A stretch of 64,000 bases of DNA from Atopobacter sp. AH10 (GCF_003664595.1 NZ_QXPZ01000022.1:1-64000); one strand, 5' to 3'. Numbered from the stretch's first letter, positions 1 to 9,322 are shown. The notes: generated from the sequence alone by a model not told the origin. Numbers and translations: made by a program.

Positions 1-342
1 ATTACAAAACCAGTAAGTTAGTCAACCATCTCGTTGAGTTAAAGAAAATGGGAAAAGAAGACCATTTTTGGAAAAGATTAGAAAAAGCTACGCTCTTAAT
101 TTTAGACGAATGGGGCTATCTTCCATTTGAACGACTGGAACCCCAATGCTTTTTGAAGTGATTTCCAATTGTACGAGAGAATGAGTGTGATTTTAACCAC
201 CAATTTACCATTCAATGAATGGAATACGATCTTCTATGATCAGAAGCTAGCCGTCGCTATTTTGGATCGCATGGTTCATCACGGCTTACTCATTATGCAT
301 GAGAGAGATAGTTATCGCTTAAGGCATTCATCCATGCAATAA
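1..342 (+). pseudogene. IS21-family istB (ATP-binding transposition helper) remnant, frameshifted, 5' end outside window
   Basis: The stretch translates as the C-terminal half of an IstB/DnaC-like AAA+ helper, but only by changing frame twice. The frame from base 3 gives a Walker-B-like segment (LLILDEWGYLPFERL) and stops at TGA 159-161. A second frame from about base 149 continues it (LFEVISNC) and stops near 181. A third frame from about 175 gives ERMSVILTTNLPFNEW and HHGLLIMHERDSYRLR, ending with TAA 340-342. IstB assists the IstA transposase of IS21-type elements. With two frameshifts it cannot make a whole protein, so this is a decayed copy. The start and any istA would lie left of the window. 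Confidence 0.85.
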
Positions 343-358
343 ATAACGAAGGGGTGGC

Positions 359-421
359 TGGATTTTAATGGCCACACTGATTGGATTTTAATTGCCATAG
401 TGGTTGATTTTTTAATTGCCA
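359..421. repeat. Three tandem IS-end repeats (probable transposase-binding sites)
   Basis: Three near-identical units occur about 23 bp apart: TGGATTTTAATGGCCA at 359-374, TGGATTTTAATTGCCA at 382-397 and TGATTTTTTAATTGCCA at 405-421. IS21-family ends are known to carry multiple copies of such units for IstA binding. The spacing of roughly two helical turns fits this. The repeats are seen; their function is inferred from the family. Confidence 0.7.
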
Positions 422-468
422 AACACACAGAAGTGAAACTCTAGTATATACAGGTCAAAAAAAGCAAA

Positions 469-517
469 GCGAGTATAAACGTTGTTAAATCAACATATAT
501 ACTCGCTTTTTTATTTT
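469..517 (+). terminator. Intrinsic terminator after the IS remnant
   Basis: A 9-bp perfect stem (GCGAGTATA at 469-477 with TATACTCGC at 498-506) is followed by TTTTTTATTTTT. It ends plus-strand transcription leaving the IS. A shorter A-rich run on the other side could also serve the minus strand. Apart from this hairpin and the promoter at 608, I see nothing in 430-660. Confidence 0.75.
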
Positions 518-607
518 TCAAGTGTCAAAGTCAGGAGTTTCTTTCTAAACAAATTTTCTCTTACAATTTCAAGCCAATAATTTTTTTAGATCAGTCTTTA
601 AATAAGC

Positions 608-613
608 TATAAT
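608..613 (+). promoter_or_regulatory. Promoter -10 box for the 666 gene
   Basis: A perfect TATAAT lies at 608-613, with only a weak -35 upstream. The gene's GAAAGGAG ribosome site is at 651-658, eight bases before the ATG at 666. Confidence 0.55.
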
Positions 614-665
614 AAATGAGTGGCTTATATTATCTTGTCCTATCGTTCTTGAAAGGAGTATTACT

Positions 666-1250
666 ATGAGAAAAAAAGTAAAATCACCCCACTCTTCTTT
701 AAACAGCTGGCTATTACTACTAGTTGCCTGCCTTAGTTTGGCTTTTGTCCTCAGTAAAACTTTACATGTTCCAAGTATAGGAAGGCAATCCTCCATTACA
801 GCGGCCCAAAAGGGGAAAAACCCACATTTGAAGGATCCTTGGATTTTAAAAGGTAAGACAAAAGGTGAAACAATTTCAGGGCAAATTGTACAGGTTACTC
901 TTGGAAAAGAGGCTTTTAATGAGATACATAAGAATGATCCATTTCAAGAAAAGCCTCCTGTTGGGACACAATGGGCTATTTTTACCCTTAAAATAAAACG
1001 ACTCACTAAAGGACAGCCTTTGCAGGGGTCACAATTGCTATTTTATTCTAAGAAATCTGATGGTAGTATATTAGACCAAAAATTACGTACTCCTGCCCTT
1101 CTAGCCAAAGAATCTTTAAATGCGCAAGTTATTGAAAACAAGGAAAAGAAATTAAAAGTGGCTTTACTTGTCCCAGAAGAGGCAAGTAATTCGCAATTAC
1201 AAATAGCTCTCTATGGCAGTAAGCAAGTATTAAGCTTAGATTTTCAATAA
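666..1250 (+). CDS. Unknown membrane-anchored extracytoplasmic protein
   Basis: This 194-residue protein has a lysine-rich start, one hydrophobic segment at about residues 13-31 without a lipobox cysteine, and a roughly 160-residue soluble domain that should face outside. The domain is beta-rich. The pattern PPVGTQWAIFTLKIK (about 98-112) faintly recalls the immunoglobulin-like DUF4352 fold of Gram-positive surface proteins. I do not recognise the family. It has its own promoter and terminator, so it is monocistronic, and it sits between an IS remnant and a convergent gene for another exported protein. The start is set by GAAAGGAG eight bases upstream. Confidence 0.6.
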   Translation: MRKKVKSPHSSLNSWLLLLVACLSLAFVLSKTLHVPSIGRQSSITAAQKGKNPHLKDPWILKGKTKGETISGQIVQVTLGKEAFNEIHKNDPFQEKPPVGTQWAIFTLKIKRLTKGQPLQGSQLLFYSKKSDGSILDQKLRTPALLAKESLNAQVIENKEKKLKVALLVPEEASNSQLQIALYGSKQVLSLDFQ

Positions 1251-1261
1251 TTCTCTTATAA

Positions 1262-1309
1262 AAAAACTCCTAGCTCACCGCAAGCAATTTGCCTGAACTA
1301 GGAGTTTTT
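1262..1309. terminator. Bidirectional intrinsic terminator between convergent genes
   Basis: A perfect 12-bp stem, AAAAACTCCTAG (1262-1273) with CTAGGAGTTTTT (1298-1309), has A- and T-runs on both sides. It can end both the plus-strand 666 gene and the minus-strand 1330 gene. Confidence 0.85.
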
Positions 1310-1329
1310 CTCCAATTAAAATACTTGAA

Positions 1330-2094
1330 TTACCATATACGGTAGCCAAAATTTGCAATTAGGAGGGAATCTAATCCCCCGTCTTCTGCCGGCCCTGTTG
1401 TCACAATATCTCCACGACAATATTGTAAATAGATCATTTCTCGCTTGTCTTTAGTCCCGTCAAAAACAAGTGATGGGATTAAATACCCGTTATAATACTG
1501 CTTTTGCTGAGTATGACGGACAAAGGAAAAAATATTAGTGAATTCATATCCCTTTGAATAACCATCTTTGTCCGTGATTATGGCTATAGAACCAGGTTCG
1601 ATCAATTTCATTCGTGGAACGATAGTAAATTGGAAATCGCTGGAGAGGTTTTGATGGTTATAATGACCGAAAACTGCTCGTAGTCCATTTTTGCCGGTAA
1701 TGACGATATGGCTATTCAAAGTCTCTACTAGCCGATTGAAATCATCTCCTTCCCCTGAAAGACCTTCCATATCAACATAAGAGAATTCATGATCTTTTAG
1801 ATAGAGGGTATTAGCCGGATAGCCTCTTTTTTCCCCTTTTTTGCTGAGTTGTTCTTTGGGCTGACCGTTGATATAGGATTCTGGATAAGTTGCTGGGTGA
1901 TTGATAGGATTGCCTGAGTTTACTTCATCAGCAAACACGATTTTGTTGGAAGCCTGCTCCACATTAAAGAAGAAAGGCATAAGGCAAAGGGAAGTAAGAA
2001 CCATACACATATGTCTAGTCTTTCTTTTGTTGCTAGAATAATATTTATGATTTCCCCATAACATTTGCCCCAAATAATTCAAATGGAATCGCAT
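1330..2094 (-). CDS. Exported protein with weak sortase-like features, function unknown
   Basis: The protein has 254 residues: a basic N-terminus, a hydrophobic segment at about 31-44, then an external domain. Parts of that domain resemble the sortase fold. AVFGHYN (His144) resembles the catalytic-histidine strand, followed by a loop ending PGSIAIITDKDGY, and IYLQYC (Cys226) resembles the TLxTC strand. The catalytic arginine expected in the last strand is not obvious: the equivalent segment reads DSLLIANF, and the only late arginine is Arg252. It could therefore be a divergent sortase, an inactive relative, or an unrelated beta-barrel. GAGGAGGG six bases upstream supports the start. It is monocistronic and convergent with the 666 gene. 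Only the signal-anchor reading is firm. Confidence 0.5.
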   Translation of the reverse strand: MRFHLNYLGQMLWGNHKYYSSNKRKTRHMCMVLTSLCLMPFFFNVEQASNKIVFADEVNSGNPINHPATYPESYINGQPKEQLSKKGEKRGYPANTLYLKDHEFSYVDMEGLSGEGDDFNRLVETLNSHIVITGKNGLRAVFGHYNHQNLSSDFQFTIVPRMKLIEPGSIAIITDKDGYSKGYEFTNIFSFVRHTQQKQYYNGYLIPSLVFDGTKDKREMIYLQYCRGDIVTTGPAEDGGLDSLLIANFGYRIW

Positions 2095-2183
2095 AGTTTC
2101 CCTCCTCTATAAGCCACGGTAACCATATTTTAACATCAATAAAAATAAGCAACAATATGAAATACTTAAAGGCTCGAGAACTT

Positions 2184-5100
2184 TTAGTAAGACCCTTTAA
2201 AAAGATGTGGAACAGCTATAGGAAGTAATTGATCCGCTTCAGTAAAAGCCAAATAACAAGCTATTACGGGCTTTTTGTAGGCTGCTTCTAAGGCAATAGC
2301 ATAGGCAGATAGTTGTGGTATATAGCGCTTGGCATATTCTTCTAGAGTTTTTCCTTTTAAGTGATCAGTCTTATAGTCAAGAAGAATGAGACCATCCTCT
2401 TTTTCTATAAAAAGATCTATAATCCCGTGAATAAGTAGCTGGTCATTCTCTTCTAGATCACTTTCGTTAAAGAGCCTATTAGCCGGCAAAACAAGGGTAA
2501 AGGCTTCTTCCACATGTAAATGATCCAGTGGGTCCTTTAAAAAGCCCTGAATATGTCTATCAAAGAAATTTAAAAGTCGGACTTGTTCATCACTACTTAG
2601 GCCTTTTTTGCCTAGAGCTAGTTCCTGATAAATAAGCTTGAATTCTTTTTCTTTATCTTGTGGGGGATGGGGTAGGCATCGTAAAGCCCATCTTTTAAAT
2701 AGTTCATGAATCAAACTCCCTCTTGCTGTTGGAGTTAGTTGGCTTTCACTGGCAAATGCAGGACTGGACTCCATTGGCTGTCTAAAACGATTAGATAGAG
2801 AACAAGCAATACTTTCTATTGGCTCTAGTTCTAATTCATCAGGATCAACCACTATCTGTTTTATCTCTGAGACAGCTTGATAAGCCGTTGTTTGTGCAGC
2901 CACTTGATGTGGATAGACTTGTTCAAGTAGACTAGCCCAGTCCATCTGTAATAAGCTTTGGCTGCTATGATCTTTTTCACTTGAGTCCTCTTTTTTGCTT
3001 TCAGCTAGCAGGTCTTCCTTACGACCAGCAATTTGCTGTAGCCATTGACTAATAGAAGAAGATATATCATCGACAATTTCTAAAGAAAAGTTAGTGTGGT
3101 AGGCAACAGGGGCTAACCAATCTAAAAAGGAAGTAGCATGCAGGCGATGGTAGGCACTTAATTGGTCATTTTCTAGGCGACGTTCTGCATATTCGACTCG
3201 TTTTTTAGGGTCAGTTTGCCCGATCATTACGAGTTTTTTCTTCGCTCTAGTCATAGCCACATAAAGTTTTCTCATTTCTTCAGCTAAGATTTTTTTATCT
3301 TGTCTTAGCTGTAAAATGGTTTTCAATAGAGAAGGATAAATGATTTTTTTCTCCTCATCAATAAGATCTAAGGCTATTCCATCTTCAAAGGATAGAAATA
3401 GTCTATTTTTCTTTGAAGTGGATGGCGTTTTGGGAGTATAGAAACGGAAACGATTATCAAGTCCCATTAAGAAGACATAAGGGAATTCTAAACCCTTACT
3501 CCCATGAATGGTCATTACTCGGACAGCATCGATGCTTTCACTAATCTCCTTAGAGGATGACGATAAATCTTCATCGTAAGAGATCATCTCATTCAAATGC
3601 GTAATAAAACGAGAAAGGCCTAAAGAGCCTAACTTTTCAAAGTCCGAGGCATAAACAAGTAGAGCTTCTAAATTCTGAACCCGTTTGTCTGCATTTGGCA
3701 TTAAGGCTACACGTTCTTTAAAAAGAGTATCCCTATACACTCGGCTTAATAAGCCCACTAGTGATTCTTGGTGAGATAGATTGCGCCATTTCGTTAAATC
3801 ACTCAATAATAGGAGAACTTGTTGTTGATATTGCTGAACTTGAGGATCTTCTTTTGATAGGTCTTCATGAGCAAAATCACAAACAGCTTGGTAAAAAGCT
3901 TTTGCATTTGACCGACTTCGTATGTGAGATAAAGCCTTTTCTTTAAGACCGTATATGGGTGAACGCATAAGACTTACTAATGGAATATCTTGGTAAGGGT
4001 TATCGATGACTTGCAGTAGAGAGAGGACAATGGCCACTTCAGTTCTTTTGAAATAATCCTCTGCTTTATCAGAAATCAAAGGTATTTGCCACTTACTTGC
4101 TATATTCTCCAAGTCTTCCAGACGATTCCGATTAGGTAAAAGAATAGCTATTTCTTTGTAAGAAGCTTTTTTACTGGCCACCAAGTCAGAAATTCTTGAG
4201 CATAACAGATGAAAATCAGAAGAGTTCGTCCAATCAAAGTCTTCCATCATGTCCTCTTCCAATGTTTCGCTAGGCTTATCGACCAAAATAAGTTCTGTCT
4301 CTAAATCATCATTCTTATCTGCTTGTAAACCGGCAATTAGTTCGGCTTTTTTATCGTAAGCCATATCCCCCACTTTTTTATCCATGATAGCCCTGAAAAC
4401 CTGATTGACTGATCCAATAACTTCTGGAGAAGAACGGAAGTTTTCGGCAAGAATAATAAGCTTCCCCTCTTTTTCATCCCTTTGATAGCGTTCGTATTTA
4501 TTCAAAAAGAGATAAGGATTAGCTAATCGGAAACCATATATAGATTGTTTGACATCCCCTACCATAAAACGATTATGGTGAGAAACAGCCTGTATTATAG
4601 CTTCCTGTAAAGGATTAATATCTTGATATTCATCCACCATAACTTCATTATATTGCTCTTTTAGTAGATCCCTAACCATATCAATGGAAAGCAGTTCTAA
4701 AGCAAAGTGCTCTAGGTCCGAAAAATCAATAGCATGTTGCTGTCTCTTCTTTTCTTTTAGAATCTGACGATAGCGTTTGGCAAGAGAGATCATTTTTTCA
4801 GCCTTTATTTTCGTCAAGCGCAGGATCTCTAAATGCCCTGCTCCATCTTCAAAGAATACCTGTTCTTTCAATCTTTTCAAGGATTGTAAAATGGATTTTG
4901 ACAGCTTTTGCATGTTTTCTAATGTCGGAGCATCTTCTGATTCTTTCATTTTTTTGCTAAGGACAGGCGTCTTTAAATTCTCTTGACCTATTTTTTGTAT
5001 CAGTTGATAGGCGAGATCAAAATTATTGAGCTTTAAGGCATGGATGACGTCTTTTATCAATTGACGAAGAGCTGGTGGATGAAGCATCCATTTTTTTAAA

Positions 5101-5864
5101 CTTCCAGAAATTCCTTGAGACAGTTGATTCAGCTGTTCGGCTTCCTGGAAAATTCCTAGCAGGTCATCCTCTAAATAGGCTAGTAAATATTTTTGATAGA
5201 GGATAGATTCACCGAAAATCTGGCAATCTTCAATCCCTTGATAAGCTTCTAAGGCATGGTCATAAAAAGCATCTGGATCTGGTGTTACCCGAGAAAAAGT
5301 ATCTAAACATTCAATCATCGAGCGAAAATCATTATCCCCTTTATGAGAGCCATATTCTTGGGCAAGTTGAATAAAAGCCATGTCTGATTGATAGCCTTCT
5401 TCTTGTAAAGTAGTCCAGGCATCTTCTTTAAAGAGATTTAACTGAGAATCTTTCGTTACTAGGCTAAATTGTGGATCAATATCCAGCAAAAAATAATACT
5501 GGTCTATTAGTCTTTTGCAGAAAGCGTGTAGGGTCGAAATATAGGCATCTGGAAGAGCCAGTAGTTGCCCTTTAAGATAATGAGCCTCCTGCCCTCTAGC
5601 AGTGTTTAAAGCCTCCTGAAGGCCTTTTTCAATCCGCTCTTTCATTTCTTTGGCTGCTTTTTCAGTAAAAGTGACGATGAGCAAACGGTCAATAGAAATA
5701 CCTGACAGTATTTTTTCCATAACTCGTTGCACTAAAACAGTCGTTTTGCCAGATCCAGCTGATGCTGAAACTAAAAGATCCGATCCAGATTGATAGATGG
5801 CTTGCCATTGGCTGTTTGTAAATTTTGAGCTTTCTGGTTTTGGTGGAATAGATGAATTAGTCAT
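2184..5864 (-). CDS. rexA: ATP-dependent helicase/nuclease subunit A (RexA/AddA)
   Basis: This is the helicase-nuclease subunit of the RexAB (AddAB) complex, which resects double-strand breaks for RecA loading. The 1226-residue protein carries UvrD-type motifs in order: Walker A ASAGSGKT (about 34-41), MVDEYQDIN, GDVKQSIYGFR, ENFRSS, TIHGSKGLEF and YVAMTRAKKK. Near 1160 is the RecB-type nuclease core GIIDLFIE...LLDYKTD. An upstream GTG at 5873 is in frame, but AGAGGTG lies six bases before ATG 5864, so I use the ATG. It overlaps the end of rexB by eight bases, which implies translational coupling. Length and motifs are normal for the family. Confidence 0.96.
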   Translation of the reverse strand: MTNSSIPPKPESSKFTNSQWQAIYQSGSDLLVSASAGSGKTTVLVQRVMEKILSGISIDRLLIVTFTEKAAKEMKERIEKGLQEALNTARGQEAHYLKGQLLALPDAYISTLHAFCKRLIDQYYFLLDIDPQFSLVTKDSQLNLFKEDAWTTLQEEGYQSDMAFIQLAQEYGSHKGDNDFRSMIECLDTFSRVTPDPDAFYDHALEAYQGIEDCQIFGESILYQKYLLAYLEDDLLGIFQEAEQLNQLSQGISGSLKKWMLHPPALRQLIKDVIHALKLNNFDLAYQLIQKIGQENLKTPVLSKKMKESEDAPTLENMQKLSKSILQSLKRLKEQVFFEDGAGHLEILRLTKIKAEKMISLAKRYRQILKEKKRQQHAIDFSDLEHFALELLSIDMVRDLLKEQYNEVMVDEYQDINPLQEAIIQAVSHHNRFMVGDVKQSIYGFRLANPYLFLNKYERYQRDEKEGKLIILAENFRSSPEVIGSVNQVFRAIMDKKVGDMAYDKKAELIAGLQADKNDDLETELILVDKPSETLEEDMMEDFDWTNSSDFHLLCSRISDLVASKKASYKEIAILLPNRNRLEDLENIASKWQIPLISDKAEDYFKRTEVAIVLSLLQVIDNPYQDIPLVSLMRSPIYGLKEKALSHIRSRSNAKAFYQAVCDFAHEDLSKEDPQVQQYQQQVLLLLSDLTKWRNLSHQESLVGLLSRVYRDTLFKERVALMPNADKRVQNLEALLVYASDFEKLGSLGLSRFITHLNEMISYDEDLSSSSKEISESIDAVRVMTIHGSKGLEFPYVFLMGLDNRFRFYTPKTPSTSKKNRLFLSFEDGIALDLIDEEKKIIYPSLLKTILQLRQDKKILAEEMRKLYVAMTRAKKKLVMIGQTDPKKRVEYAERRLENDQLSAYHRLHATSFLDWLAPVAYHTNFSLEIVDDISSSISQWLQQIAGRKEDLLAESKKEDSSEKDHSSQSLLQMDWASLLEQVYPHQVAAQTTAYQAVSEIKQIVVDPDELELEPIESIACSLSNRFRQPMESSPAFASESQLTPTARGSLIHELFKRWALRCLPHPPQDKEKEFKLIYQELALGKKGLSSDEQVRLLNFFDRHIQGFLKDPLDHLHVEEAFTLVLPANRLFNESDLEENDQLLIHGIIDLFIEKEDGLILLDYKTDHLKGKTLEEYAKRYIPQLSAYAIALEAAYKKPVIACYLAFTEADQLLPIAVPHLFKGSY

Positions 5865-8800
5865 GGCTGTCACCTCTTTCTAAACAGCTTTTCATAAATT
5901 TCAACGGATCGTCTTTGGCTTGTCTATCTATTAGACGATAGCGATTTCCCATTTGACTTGGATCAAATAAACTGATTGGGAAATATTTACCAGTAGCTAT
6001 CGTATCGACAAATGTCTGCTCCTTAAGGGGTTGCATTTTAATTTGGCCACTTAAAATATCTAAGCCTGCATTTTTCATTAAATATAAACTATAGTCTCTG
6101 ATAAGAGAAAAATCTTCTAAACTGAGAAGTGAGGCCTTTTGCTGTTGGTTTAAACTGCCAGTATTCGTTAGTCGGAAAGGCAAACTCAAAGAAGACTGCC
6201 CCACATCAGTTCCAGGATTTACAGCTTTTAATAGATCAGGATCTGCTAGGACAAAACCTTTCGGCCGTATTTCTGCTAATGACTGTCTTTCTCTCATTTC
6301 TTCTGACATCTCCTTTTGATGAAGGACAAATGGATATTGCAATGGAGAATAAACTGCCCCTAAAAAATAGGCTTTCTGATCTTGATGAAGCAATACATCC
6401 ATGTAGGCTATCAATTGAAGATTTAACCCTTGAACAAGATCACTTAGGCGAAGGTCTTTTGGACTTGACTTGTAGTCCGTCACAAGCAGGTAAGAGTCTT
6501 GATTCACTTGGAAACGATCTACTCGGTCTATCCTCCCCCTTAAAATGAGCTGATCAGATCCAGAAAGATGCAAACTTAAGCCTGGTAAGGAATCTTTATC
6601 TCCTGTTCCAAAGCTTTTTTCTGTATAGATAGCGTGTGGGATAAAGCTTTTTTGTTGTAAATCCTGTACCCTCACTAGGGAGAGAAGACTGTGGCGAATC
6701 TGTTCGAGTAAAAATTTGGAATAAGCCGTCCTCTGATAAGCACGAACAAGCAGGTTTTCTTCCTGATTCAAATAACGATTAATCGTATCTACTAGCTTTT
6801 GATGATTATCCGATTGCCAATTTTCTATCTGATCATAGACATTTTTAAGGGAATCATGGAAGAGGCTACCTCTTTTTAAGGCATCTAAGGCAAAAATTGG
6901 GCGTTCTTTCAATTTGAGTCCATAAGTCAAAAAATAGGCGAATGGGTCCATGAAATAGGATTCCAGTTGAGTCACTGACATCTTAAGCCTATTTCCATAA
7001 ATCTGATGAGCTAAATCACTCCCAATATTTTCTGGAAGATTGGTCCACTCTTTTGATCTTTCAAGGCTCTTTAAACGATCCAGCAAAGGACCTTTTGGCA
7101 GCAATTTTAATAATTGAGGCAGATTTTTGGGATTCTCTAATACCCAATCTAGGATATCCCCCTGATCAAGGAAATTGTCTATTGTATCCCTCAAATTATC
7201 AACTGCCCCATCGACTAAGCTCTCAAGATGAGATAGATAAGGGGATGGTCGTAAGATAGTCCCATCGATTTTTTCTTCATGGTAAGATAAGAATATTTTT
7301 TTATTGATATGAGAAAGGGCAAGCGCAAATTTATAGCTTTCTGATGCTAATTGGTCAGTCTTCAAATCTTTTAATTGTTGTTGCGCTGTTAAGTGCTCCT
7401 TTATAATATCACGGTCTTTATGATCCAATAAGGATTTTTGACTTTGTCCTGAAGGTAAGACATCATCAGAAAGGCCAAAGAAAAAGCCATAAGAATACTG
7501 CCCAAATTGAATAGCATCGAGATTGGTCAGGCTTAGACCATCAATCCGAGATGGAATTAACTGATAGGTCGATTCCTGGAAAGCCATCTTCAATAGTTGG
7601 AAAAAATGGTGGGCTTCTAGCTTACCTTCTTGCCCATATTCAGCCATTTCATCTAGGAGATGAATCAATAGATCCCATGCTTGTTCATCGTGTTTAGCTC
7701 TTTCTAAATCACCAGATTCTATTGACCATTCACGCCAAGCATTGCACCATTCACGGACTTGATAAGTCTCACACCATTGATAGAAAACTTTTGCCATATC
7801 TGATAGATTGTTTCTAGCTGTGAGTTGCTGACGGAAATCATCGAAAATTTGGCGAATAGCTTGATAGTCATCATACAGTTTTTTTCGTTCTTCTGGACTC
7901 ATATCTGTTAAAATATTAGCCAAATCTTCGTCCTGAGCTGGATCTTCTAATAGAAGAGGATGAAAACTATCTACGCCAAAAGCTAGCAAAACATTGTCCA
8001 AATGGTCAATTTGGCGTAACCATTCCTCGCTTCCAGGAGTATAAGTATCTAAGGAAAAAAGTCCAGACCGTAAACAGTGAATCAAGTCTTTTCCGGTATA
8101 GTAAGGCCGACACATTTTTTCTAAGCCTAAAATCAATTGGTTGAGTGGATGATCTACCATTTTTTCTGCCTGGTCGATAAAAAGTGGGATATGATATTGA
8201 ATGGCTAATTCCATCGCCAGTTGCCGATAATCTTCCAAATGACGAGTTACTAAAATAATATCTCGGTAGCGAACCTTTTCCTCTTTCACTAAACGCCTTA
8301 TTTCTTTAAATATTGCTCTTAATTCATGCTTGGCTTGATTAAATGAAGAAATGGCTAATGCAGATGTTTTTACTCTAAGAAACTTATTTGAAATAAATCC
8401 TTGAATAAGTTGAACAAGACTATCAGATTTCCTAGCTAATAAATCATAAACAGTAAGGGGGATAGACCGTTCGTGAGCCAGTCTTTTTAAGCGATCTAAA
8501 CTTCTATAAGAAGGATAGAAAGCTGAAAAATGGGGATGGCTTTTTTCGATTGCCCCTTGATCTTCCTGATGAGCTATATATAAATCAACGGGGAGAACCT
8601 CAGCTAAACTGAGAATAAAATCTTCTTCCATAGAAGAAAATTGGTAAAAGTGGCTCACGATTACTCGTTCAATCCCCTGCTCTGTCAACTTCATTTGTTC
8701 TTTAGCGGCCTGCATTAATTGGTCCTGTTGAGCTATAACATTAGGCAAATGTTCTTCATAATAGCGAAAAATCATTTGTAGATCATGTAATTTCTCACTT

Positions 8801-9252
8801 AATAAAAAACTTTTCCCATTCCCTAGTTTTTCTAAATTTGCCAGATCAATTTGACCTTTATAAAATTCCTGATAGAGTTCGACCAAGGACCTTACAAAAG
8901 TAGGATATTGAGCTGACCTCTTTAAAACCCTCAAATCGTTTTGACAAGCTGTTAGTGCTTTTGCCATCAACATATTCATTAAGCTTTTAGCAGGTAAAAT
9001 TTTCTCTAGTATAGGATTGCCTCTCAGGAGATACCAAATAAAGCGACTAATGGATAAGACTTTTATGTTGAAGGAAGCTGAAATGGAATCCTCACTGAGT
9101 CTTTGAATAATTTGTTTTTCACTTTCAAATTTAATATGATCAGGGACTAAAATGATCCATTCTTTCTTGTTTTGAATACCAGCTTTTAGCCGATCTATAT
9201 AATAAGTTTCTGCTTGATCCGTAATGGGATGGCGATACAATTGAAGAGACAT
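5857..9252 (-). CDS. rexB: ATP-dependent nuclease subunit B (RexB/AddB)
   Basis: This 1131-residue protein is the partner of RexA in break resection and recombination. The C-terminal nuclease domain is visible as LRGRIDRVDR followed by LVTDYKSS (about 940-965). The N-terminus lacks the GRSGSGKS-type Walker A of Bacillus AddB; the equivalent region reads LYRHPITDQ. The cysteines that hold the AddB iron-sulfur cluster are also absent: the first site reads LESYFMDPFAYF, with no cysteine. This matches the streptococcal/lactococcal RexB type, so the RexB name is preferred. It is the first gene of rexB-rexA, with AAGGAGGGAGCC before the ATG. Confidence 0.93.
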   Translation of the reverse strand: MSLQLYRHPITDQAETYYIDRLKAGIQNKKEWIILVPDHIKFESEKQIIQRLSEDSISASFNIKVLSISRFIWYLLRGNPILEKILPAKSLMNMLMAKALTACQNDLRVLKRSAQYPTFVRSLVELYQEFYKGQIDLANLEKLGNGKSFLLSEKLHDLQMIFRYYEEHLPNVIAQQDQLMQAAKEQMKLTEQGIERVIVSHFYQFSSMEEDFILSLAEVLPVDLYIAHQEDQGAIEKSHPHFSAFYPSYRSLDRLKRLAHERSIPLTVYDLLARKSDSLVQLIQGFISNKFLRVKTSALAISSFNQAKHELRAIFKEIRRLVKEEKVRYRDIILVTRHLEDYRQLAMELAIQYHIPLFIDQAEKMVDHPLNQLILGLEKMCRPYYTGKDLIHCLRSGLFSLDTYTPGSEEWLRQIDHLDNVLLAFGVDSFHPLLLEDPAQDEDLANILTDMSPEERKKLYDDYQAIRQIFDDFRQQLTARNNLSDMAKVFYQWCETYQVREWCNAWREWSIESGDLERAKHDEQAWDLLIHLLDEMAEYGQEGKLEAHHFFQLLKMAFQESTYQLIPSRIDGLSLTNLDAIQFGQYSYGFFFGLSDDVLPSGQSQKSLLDHKDRDIIKEHLTAQQQLKDLKTDQLASESYKFALALSHINKKIFLSYHEEKIDGTILRPSPYLSHLESLVDGAVDNLRDTIDNFLDQGDILDWVLENPKNLPQLLKLLPKGPLLDRLKSLERSKEWTNLPENIGSDLAHQIYGNRLKMSVTQLESYFMDPFAYFLTYGLKLKERPIFALDALKRGSLFHDSLKNVYDQIENWQSDNHQKLVDTINRYLNQEENLLVRAYQRTAYSKFLLEQIRHSLLSLVRVQDLQQKSFIPHAIYTEKSFGTGDKDSLPGLSLHLSGSDQLILRGRIDRVDRFQVNQDSYLLVTDYKSSPKDLRLSDLVQGLNLQLIAYMDVLLHQDQKAYFLGAVYSPLQYPFVLHQKEMSEEMRERQSLAEIRPKGFVLADPDLLKAVNPGTDVGQSSLSLPFRLTNTGSLNQQQKASLLSLEDFSLIRDYSLYLMKNAGLDILSGQIKMQPLKEQTFVDTIATGKYFPISLFDPSQMGNRYRLIDRQAKDDPLKFMKSCLERGDSHD

Positions 9253-9278
9253 GGCTCCCTCCTTAAACTTGACTTATG

Positions 9279-9312
9279 AAAAAGAAAGCTCCTGAACAGA
9301 ATATTCAGAAGC
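9279..9312 (-). terminator. Terminator of pepT
   Basis: On the minus strand GCTTCTGAA (9304-9312) pairs with TTCAGGAGC (9288-9296), followed by TTTCTTTTT. It separates pepT from rexB. Confidence 0.75.
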
Positions 9313-9322
9313 AAACTTTTAT

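Larger units (their letters stand above)
1..428 (+). mobile_element. Right end of a degenerate IS21-family element
   Basis: The istB remnant is followed at once by a block of short direct repeats typical of IS21-family ends, and then by unrelated sequence. The outer end is taken near 425-428, where the repeat block stops in ...AAACACACA. No target-site duplication can be tested because the left end is outside the window. Confidence 0.7.

Noticed and set aside
569-796. 75-codon minus-strand open frame opposite the start of the 666 gene
   Set aside because: It is antisense to a gene with a good promoter and ribosome site, has none of its own, and its translation shows no family features.
6129-6548. 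139-codon plus-strand frame within rexB
   Set aside because: It is antisense to the conserved nuclease part of RexB; a chance frame in a long gene.
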